Origin: Isoetes taiwanensis
Lineage: Eukaryota; Streptophyta; Lycopodiopsida; Isoetales; Isoetaceae
Assembly: GCA_021234155.1 (NCBI GenBank)
Contig: JAJEKV010000105.1
Location: 3,334,937-3,398,936, forward strand
Length of the DNA stretch: 64,000 bases
Direction of reading: 5' to 3'
Positions 57,697 to 64,000 of this stretch are shown here, piece after piece. The notes beneath the pieces were generated by a model. That model did no database searches, was not told the DNA's origin, and worked only from the letters and a program-made list of their open reading frames with translations. The translations under genes were made by a program, and so were the position numbers. Each line of letters starts with the position of its first letter. Within the stretch, counting starts at the first letter, position 1.

Positions 57697-59508
57697 CTAA
57701 TCTCCTACAACAAACTCATGTATTATCTTGTTAATCTCAATCCATGCCTTGGCGGGCTTTTTCCATGCCCCTGTGCATTGCCTAAGACCCTCTATTTCTG
57801 CAGCTTCATTCCACATGCAAGAGTCGTTATAGATACCTGACATAAGAACATAACCACTGGCATTATAAGGATCGAATTGAAATACACTATCAAAGATCTC
57901 CCTCCCTAGTCGCACATTACCATAAGTTCTGCAGGCACTGAGCAAAGTTGTCCACCCTACAATACGCGGCAAACTTGTCTGAAGTAAATGCTTTGCCTCA
58001 TTTAGATATCCAGCACGACTTAGAAGATCAGCAAGGCAATTAAGATGAGAAGCATCTGGCAGAATACCATAATCTTGTCTCATTTCTTTGATGTGCATGC
58101 ACCCTTCATCCACGAGCCCTTTATGACTGCAAGCTGCAAGGATACTTGTGAAAGTTATACTGTCTGGCTTAATACCTTCATGTAGCATGTCCTTAAAACA
58201 TTGCATCACTGAATCAAGATTGCCAGAATGAGCATATCTAGCCATCATTGAATTCCACGATACCACATTTCGTTCTGCCAAGTTGACTAAAATTTTGTGT
58301 GCCTCTTCTAAACTGCCACATTTTGCATACATATCTACAAGAGCACTTCCAATCATCACATCAAATGAAGACCCACAAAATGTTAATTGTTTGTGAATCT
58401 GTCTGCCCTGATCTATGGCTCCAATTGTTCCACATGCTTTCAAGACGCTCAAAAATGTAATGGCATTTGGTGTAATTCCTTGCTGCTGCATGCCATGAAA
58501 GCATTCTAAGGCACGAAAGCCTTCACCATGCTGAGCATGTGCAGCAATCATTGCACCCCAGGATACGACATTGTGGGTTGGCATGCTCTCAAAGACATTG
58601 CATGCCTCACTTAAGCTCCCACATTTAGCATACATATCCAGAAGTGCACTCCCCACAAAGACATCGGATTGGAGAGAATTAGTAGTTATTTGTTCATGCA
58701 TATATCTACCTTGTTCTATTTCTCCAATCCCGTTACATGCTTTCAGGGTTCCTAAAAATGTGGTTTGGTCTGGTTTTACCCCCAGCTCCAGCATGTTGTC
58801 AAAGCATTCTAGTGCGAGACAACATTGGTTGTGCAAAGCATATCCAGTAACCATTGCATTCCATGACACCACATTTCGATTTTGCAATTGGTTAAATACC
58901 TTACATGCAATATCTAAATTCCCACATTTGGCATACATGTCCACAAGTGTACTTCCCAAGTAAACATCAGCTTCAAGTCCACTTTCGATAACATGGTGAT
59001 GAATGCAACTCCCCTGATGCAAGTTTAATCCAGCTGTGCATGCCTGCAGCACCACAGTATAGACATATTTGCTAGACCTTATGCCTGATCTCAGCATTCC
59101 ATCATATAATATAAGGGCCATCTCAGCTTGTCCAAGCTTAGCATTGGCTGTAATAATTGCAGTCCATGAATATTCGGATGGCCTTTGAACATTTTCAAAT
59201 GATCTGTTTGCTTTGACCAAATCTTCACACGAGGTAAAAAGGCGAATAAGATGATCCGCCAATGCAGCAATTGAACCTAGACCATTATTGGCCATCAAGG
59301 ATTCTATTCTCATTCCATAATCCAGGTTTTGCAGTTTCTCAGATTCCCTTACCAGACAGTAAGCGTGCTCTCTAGAAATGGATATCCCCCGATGTTGCAT
59401 AAACTCTGCAGCTTGAATTGCATTTTCCAGATTTCTAAACTCACCCAAAGATTTTAAAGAACTGCAACATAACGTACAGTAAGTGCAATCTTCATTAAAA
59501 AAAAACAT
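57697..59508 (-). CDS. PLS-class pentatricopeptide repeat protein, truncated in the E+ region
   Basis: 603 codons. Plant PLS-class PPR proteins bind organellar RNA one base per repeat, and those with E/DYW ends direct C-to-U editing. The protein has a run of P, L and S repeats with DMYAKCG and VVSWNAM signatures (MYAKCGNLDIA, MYAKCGSLSEA, MYAKCGSLEEA). It continues with LPDASHLNCLADLLSRAGYL and the E motif (WTTLLSACRTYGNVRLG, YVLMSGIYND) and ends at WIEINKIIHEFVVGD. In the family this is followed by xxHPQS and a DYW domain. Here a TAG replaces the next codon, then NHPQSKFI is still readable, then the gypsy LTR begins. The protein therefore probably lacks its catalytic DYW tail. The ATG used may not be the true start: an upstream minus-strand stretch near 59690-59755 could be a targeting-peptide exon. 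Confidence 0.9.
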   Translation of the reverse strand: MFFFNEDCTYCTLCCSSLKSLGEFRNLENAIQAAEFMQHRGISISREHAYCLVRESEKLQNLDYGMRIESLMANNGLGSIAALADHLIRLFTSCEDLVKANRSFENVQRPSEYSWTAIITANAKLGQAEMALILYDGMLRSGIRSSKYVYTVVLQACTAGLNLHQGSCIHHHVIESGLEADVYLGSTLVDMYAKCGNLDIACKVFNQLQNRNVVSWNAMVTGYALHNQCCLALECFDNMLELGVKPDQTTFLGTLKACNGIGEIEQGRYMHEQITTNSLQSDVFVGSALLDMYAKCGSLSEACNVFESMPTHNVVSWGAMIAAHAQHGEGFRALECFHGMQQQGITPNAITFLSVLKACGTIGAIDQGRQIHKQLTFCGSSFDVMIGSALVDMYAKCGSLEEAHKILVNLAERNVVSWNSMMARYAHSGNLDSVMQCFKDMLHEGIKPDSITFTSILAACSHKGLVDEGCMHIKEMRQDYGILPDASHLNCLADLLSRAGYLNEAKHLLQTSLPRIVGWTTLLSACRTYGNVRLGREIFDSVFQFDPYNASGYVLMSGIYNDSCMWNEAAEIEGLRQCTGAWKKPAKAWIEINKIIHEFVVGD

Positions 59509-61500
59509 ATGGAAAAAGTTGTTCTTTATATCTTCTACCTGAAAGAATCTTTAACAGCTGTTGTGGAGAGTGTTGAACTAGGCTGGCATGGTTATAAAGA
59601 AGCAAGTTTAACAGCAGAACAACAATGACAAAGAAAAAACAAAAAGGAAATTCTTTGAACCTGATTAATATAAGCATTTGAAGTCGAAGCAAACAACGTT
59701 GACCCCATAGCTTCCACGGCACAAGGCCATCGCCCACGTGTCCCCATGTCATACTGAATCAAAACTTGCTCATCAAACTTGAGCTTCAAAACGCGGGACT
59801 CCTTGTGTTTCTTCTGTCGAAAAGATTATCCCAGCAAAAATGTCCAAGCAACGCTATTCCATGCCATTGCTCATGACATTGCTAGACCTAATATTTCCAA
59901 TAACAGCCCCTTAGGCAGCTGCCCTCGAATGTTCGCTCGCCCCCCAGCCACATGATTCGAGTATGCAAGATATTGCCTTTTTTTCTTCCAAGTATGTAAT
60001 GTATTGCTGTGGATTTCTATGCCGATGGCAATGGAGAAGCTCGGCTCATCAGCAGGTAGTGTTTTTTTCATATGTAATTGCAGATTGATCATGTTTCTAA
60101 GGTATTTGGCAAAACTTTCTAGAGCAATCACATTCCTAATATCCACAAAAATCTGGCTTCACCACATGAAATGTTAAGGAAATTACGCAGCCGCGAACAT
60201 TTCTCTTCCCTGACATCCCTATGCTTAAAAAAGCCAGTCGGTAAAGAGGAATGGTAAAGAGGAAAATATGAGTAAAGTTCATTTTCTTTTATTTTCATAT
60301 GTCCTCCCCTTGTTGTTGGTTTAAAAAAACTGGTTATACTTTTTAGAAATGAAGGTGTTAATATGTGATCACATTTTAACAAGGTGCTGCGCACGGAGGG
60401 TTGCCCTCCGTGGCCGGAGGTTGAGGTGGCTTAAATTATACTTGAAGGGAAGGGAAGGGAAAAAGGTGGGCGAATGTCTTTATCGTCTAGATTTGTAAAT
60501 GTGAATTAATTTAACAATTGCTCTAGTATATCATTTACAGTTACTAGCGGCCTAGCAACGCTGAGCACCCATTTCGAATAGAACATCGAGAATTTATAAG
60601 AGGTAAGATTTGCGTATAATATTCCTTTCGTTGGGAACTCTAGTTTAGACCACTATGCATGCAAGCATCTCCTCGAGCCACCGTTTTCTTAAAGGGGTAG
60701 ATGTAGCCGCTGTATAATGTTGTTATTCCATTGGAAGGAATCATTTTGAGGAAGAATTGGTTGGGACACCTTTGTTTTACACTCCCCCACCTGACGTGGT
60801 ACGGATCTAAACCACACAATCTGGAAATCAAGGGTTGAGATAATTCCACGTCAAAGGGGGCGGCAAAATGAGACTACCCTAAGAATCATTCAATCCAATG
60901 GATAAATGTTTTCAATGCAGGGGATTCAACCTTCTCTATTGGACCAACTTCAAGCCTGCAATTCATTGACTAATCCAAAATTCCTCAAGGTTGTTCTTCT
61001 ATTTACCCGATTAAATTAAATCTGTTGAACTATGTTTGGATCATGGTTCCAAATCCTCGATGGCATTAAGATTTGCATGTGTTCGTCCTTGGTCTTTGAA
61101 ATCTTAATAATTTCATGTACGTAAAACAAGCTACTTAGATGGTATCGGAAACTAGGCTTTTGTATCAATATGAATGCCAAGATCGTCGCTACTTAGTCAA
61201 TCATACTTTGCTATAGGTAAAGCACCACCTTATGTACAGTGTTCTTTGAGATGATAGAAAGAGTTTTTTTCCCCTTCCTGAACTCCCCTAAAGATCCTCC
61301 TTCGAGTCTACCAAAAGTCGTGTCTCAATATCATCGTGGTTATGGTCTTCTAGGCCAATGACAAAATAAACAATTAAAAACTTGGGCCAAACAAAATTCC
61401 AAATGTGCATCTGATTTCATTCTAATCTATAGGTTTAGAAAAATTCCTCAACCTTACAAAGTTTACGCTAGAATGGCCGGGCATCAAATGCAATGGAAGT
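59509..61500. other. Region upstream of the PPR gene, non-coding or unassigned
   Basis: Contains the likely 5' leader of the PPR gene (59509-59850) with possible splice sites (ATTAATCAG/GTT near 59660). A perfect hairpin with 9-bp arms CACGGAGGG and CCCTCCGTG is at 60392-60412. A purine tract (AGGTGGGGGAG on the minus strand, near 60790) is followed by TGTAAAAC, which could mark a decayed LTR. No gene is supported. Confidence 0.45.
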
Positions 61501-61564
61501 GGTTAGGTGGAATCACATAATTTCCGGTCGGAATAGCTTGCACAAAGACTGTTGAAGGCTTACG

Positions 61565-61705
61565 TAGTATGGACACCATCCCAACTCACATATTCTCGTA
61601 GGGGTTGCGACACTCTCCTGGTTTGTCACATTTACACCATCTACTAAACCATGCTCACCCAAAAGACCACGACCCCAAGCTTCAAGACCATTTTCAAAAC
61701 CTGAT
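61565..61705 (-). pseudogene. Possible RCC1-repeat exon
   Basis: Between a TTGGATCAG acceptor and a TAC/GTAAGC donor the minus strand encodes GFENGLEAWGRGLLGEHGLV and ATPTRICELG, which resembles one RCC1/UVR8-type beta-propeller repeat (WGRGxxGxxGxGD...P). Only one repeat is visible and the family match is by eye. Other exon-like pieces lie upstream at 62225-62370. Confidence 0.35.
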
Positions 61706-63640
61706 CCAAGCAAGAAAATATTTTAGCGTCAAATTCTTAAGCACTACCCATAAATTCTTTGTTCAACCCTAACATTTGTTGATACTCATAAGTTCAAACT
61801 TATATCATTTGTTGTATGTAAATAAATCTGGATAATGAGAGATACATTTAAGAACATAGGATTAGCTAAATTGAGGGTCATATAGGACATCTGCAAAGAT
61901 CTCACTTGAGTCCACATACAATATCATATATGATGAATTTAGATTTGATCTTAACATTGCAATGTTTCTCTTAGAGCTTGGTTATGCAACCTGGACCTTT
62001 GCTTTGTATCTCTTGGGCAACCTATGGCGTCATAATCTTAGGGCTCGGCCTTTTCGAAACAAAGCGAGAAATTGGGGAGCACCCAAGTGGTGGAAGATTC
62101 ATGACCATTATGTTTCTTGCTCCAACACCTAATGTAAGCATATCGTAATGTTAATGCAAAAAGTTTAACACCGGCTAGGGAGGAAAGTTCTATATGATTG
62201 AATATTAGAAATCTTACCCCTAACGTGGCGATTATATTTTCTACTACCGGGGGCACCAAATGAAGCTCAACATCCACGGGATTCATCTTATTCTTTATAA
62301 ATGCGTATCTATAGTCATTACGGCACGAAGAAATCAAATAGAGACCAGTCTTGAAAGACTTGTAGATCGGCAATGGTGTTTAATATCTATCCAAGGAAGA
62401 TGAACATGTCAACAAGATAAGTTCAAGCAATTGAAAACAAGATTTAATAGGTGCGTTTACTATACCTTGATTCATAGGTATCCATAACATCAGACATAAA
62501 TCTTTGCGACCATTGCACCTAAAGAGCCAATGGATAAGGAACTTTAAGGCTAACAAAGCTTGCGGTGCTTAAAGGCAAAGCTTCACGAAAATCCATAGCG
62601 AGAAAGAAATGGCATGTGAAAAGCTTGTGCTGCCAGATTAAATGAAATAGATAACACTAGAGATTTAGAACAGCGGCTCTCGAATAGGAATCAAAGCGAA
62701 GAAATTGACTCTGTATGGAGAAATAAAGATTAACTAAAAACCGGGCTTGTTGGAGCGTTTCTACAAAAAAGTACTTGCGGCACATTAAGCCTAATAATTT
62801 GAAGGACGGAAGTTGAGACACTTTTGAGAACCGAGAAAGACAATGCTAAAAATTGTGCAATAATTTCTTGAAGCGGTGTTGGAGGCGACACTTTACCAAA
62901 GAAATCGATCATAAGGCGTCCATCGAAAGCCGATGAGCGGGGTTCCGGAAAAAAGAGGAGCCATAAGGTGGTTGATCTTCTTGCTCCCCAATCTTGAGGA
63001 GTAAAGGGCATTTGCATTTCGAAGATCGCCCAATCATTTACGAAGCTAAAATTGCGGAAGCGGTATAATTCGGTAGAGATATGGATTTTGTGCTCCGGCC
63101 CAACAAGGAAGGAAGGAAGCTGACAGCAAAATGCAAGCTATCCAAAGCTCTATAGCCCCTTCTGCTTACGTTCCAATAATGCGCTTCGCGAGAACCACGA
63201 CGGATGTAGAACATTCTGAGCGGCCCGGCCGGTTTTATGATCATCAGCATATGCTAGGTATATGCCAGCATATACTTGAATATGCCCACATGCCCACATA
63301 AACGAGGGTTTGCCCCCCTAGGGGCAACCCAAAAAACGAAGGTGTCAACATCTGGGATAGTAAATCAATGCATGGGTTAGTTAAATATCAATTAGTTATT
63401 TTGAGCAGAGATTAAAGTGCTACACTATAGGGCTTGCACCTTGATAGCTTTTAAACGTTGCATACCAAAAATTTTAAAAGGAGGCGATTGGTTATGGGAA
63501 CAATTATTCAAAGGGTTTGATTGATTAGCACCAAAATGTTCAAGAAATAGCTAATATTTTTCTAGTCTAACATATTTGTAATACTCTTAGAGGTACATCG
63601 CCTTTTGCGTGAAGCATACCATCAAAACAGGGCATCCAGG
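61706..63640. other. Unassigned region with exon-like frames
   Basis: Minus-strand frames at 62225-62373 (FKTGLYLISSCRNDYRYAF, ending near a GTAAGA donor) and 62730-63050 (FTPQDWGARRSTTLWLLFFP) have no stop over 100-300 bp but no recognised domain. They may be exons of one gene with the RCC1-like piece, or chance frames. 63309-63326 is a small GC-rich palindrome (TTGCCCC...GGGGCAA). Confidence 0.35.
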
Positions 63641-63715
63641 CCGTCATCCTTTGTTACCTTTCTCCATTTCTTTATAGACACCGTCATCCTTTGTTACCTT
63701 TCTCCATTTCTTTAT
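63641..63715. repeat. 40-bp tandem duplication
   Basis: CCGTCATCCTTTGTTACCTT plus the next 15 bases occurs at 63641 and again at 63681. Confidence 0.95.
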
Positions 63716-63780
63716 TTGTCTATATTCTGTCATACTTTTCTCCATCCATTTGTTTGTTTATAATTTGTATGTTACGTCGT

Positions 63781-63994
63781 CTATTCGTATGTAATAAACA
63801 ACTGTCATATTCTTTTAATTTTATATAATGCACTAGTAATAGTGCCAACTGTCATATTCTTTTAATTTTATATAATGCACTAGTCGCCTATTCGTATGTA
63901 ATAAACAACTGTCATATTCTTTTAATTTTATATAATGCACTAGTAATAGTGCCAACTGTCATATTCTTTTAATTTTATATAATGCACTAGTTAT
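63781..63994. repeat. 107-bp tandem repeat, two copies, with internal sub-repeat
   Basis: 63781-63887 is repeated at 63888-63994. Each copy contains two sub-units that begin CTGTCATATTCTTTTAATTT and end CACTAGT. The repeat may continue beyond the window edge. Confidence 0.95.
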
Positions 63995-64000
63995 TTTACT

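Noticed and set aside
58571-58963. 130-codon plus-strand frame
   Set aside because: Antisense shadow of the PPR repeats, created by their regular codon pattern.
60387-60790. Solo LTR with purine tract near 60790 and TGTAAAAC start
   Set aside because: Only one plausible edge; no second terminus or target duplication could be read, so it is mentioned only as a possibility.
62730-63250. Two minus-strand frames as genes
   Set aside because: No domain recognised and no clear exon boundaries; kept only as unassigned exon-like sequence.

Overview
The window reads as nuclear DNA of a land plant. It has Ty1/copia and Ty3/gypsy retrotransposons, a plant-type LINE, a CACTA DNA transposon, GT-AG introns and a PLS-class pentatricopeptide-repeat gene. 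The PPR style and the heavy transposon load fit a seed-free vascular plant such as a fern; that identification is inference. About nine tenths of the window is repeats and broken genes. Only the PPR gene has a long open frame of host type, and even it is cut short.

Positions 1-48661 form one nested repeat complex. A copia element on the minus strand (5' LTR 48304-48661, gag, protease, integrase, start of RT; rest of RT, RNase H and 3' LTR at 8826-10191) was split inside RT by a CACTA element. That element is intact at 10192-15704 and has 20-bp TIRs and a 3-bp CCT target duplication. Its interior holds a 19-bp minisatellite of about 2.2 kb and a 2-kb inverted repeat, and I see no transposase. 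A unit of about 10.8 kb (captured gene fragment, copia 3' half, CACTA, copia integrase/RT part) was then tandemly duplicated, giving CACTA copies A (1-4929, left end outside the window), B (10192-15704) and C (40018-44853). Two related large LTR elements without visible pol genes later inserted into the second copy of the captured gene, at 17770-29982 and 30523-40016. The second has lost most of its 5' LTR together with about 3.3 kb of the neighbouring unit.

Positions 48662-57647 hold a decayed, intron-containing amino-methyltransferase gene of the beta motif order (DPPY-like motif first, then FxGxG) on the minus strand. A LINE whose ORF2 has lost its whole reverse transcriptase in frame sits in its intron. 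Beside it are a broken fragment of the TFIIF alpha subunit gene and a broken Ty3/gypsy element whose probable LTR abuts the 3' end of the PPR gene (57697-59508). From 59509 to 64000 there are only weak exon-like stretches, one of them RCC1-like, and short tandem repeats.

The two observations I rank highest are the beta-class methyltransferase remnant and a 12-bp palindrome, TATTCYRGAATA. The palindrome recurs in the introns of both the methyltransferase and the unrelated captured gene. A technical point affects the whole complex: the copies differ mainly at CTG/CAG sites and homopolymers, which looks like long-read consensus error over CHG-methylated DNA.
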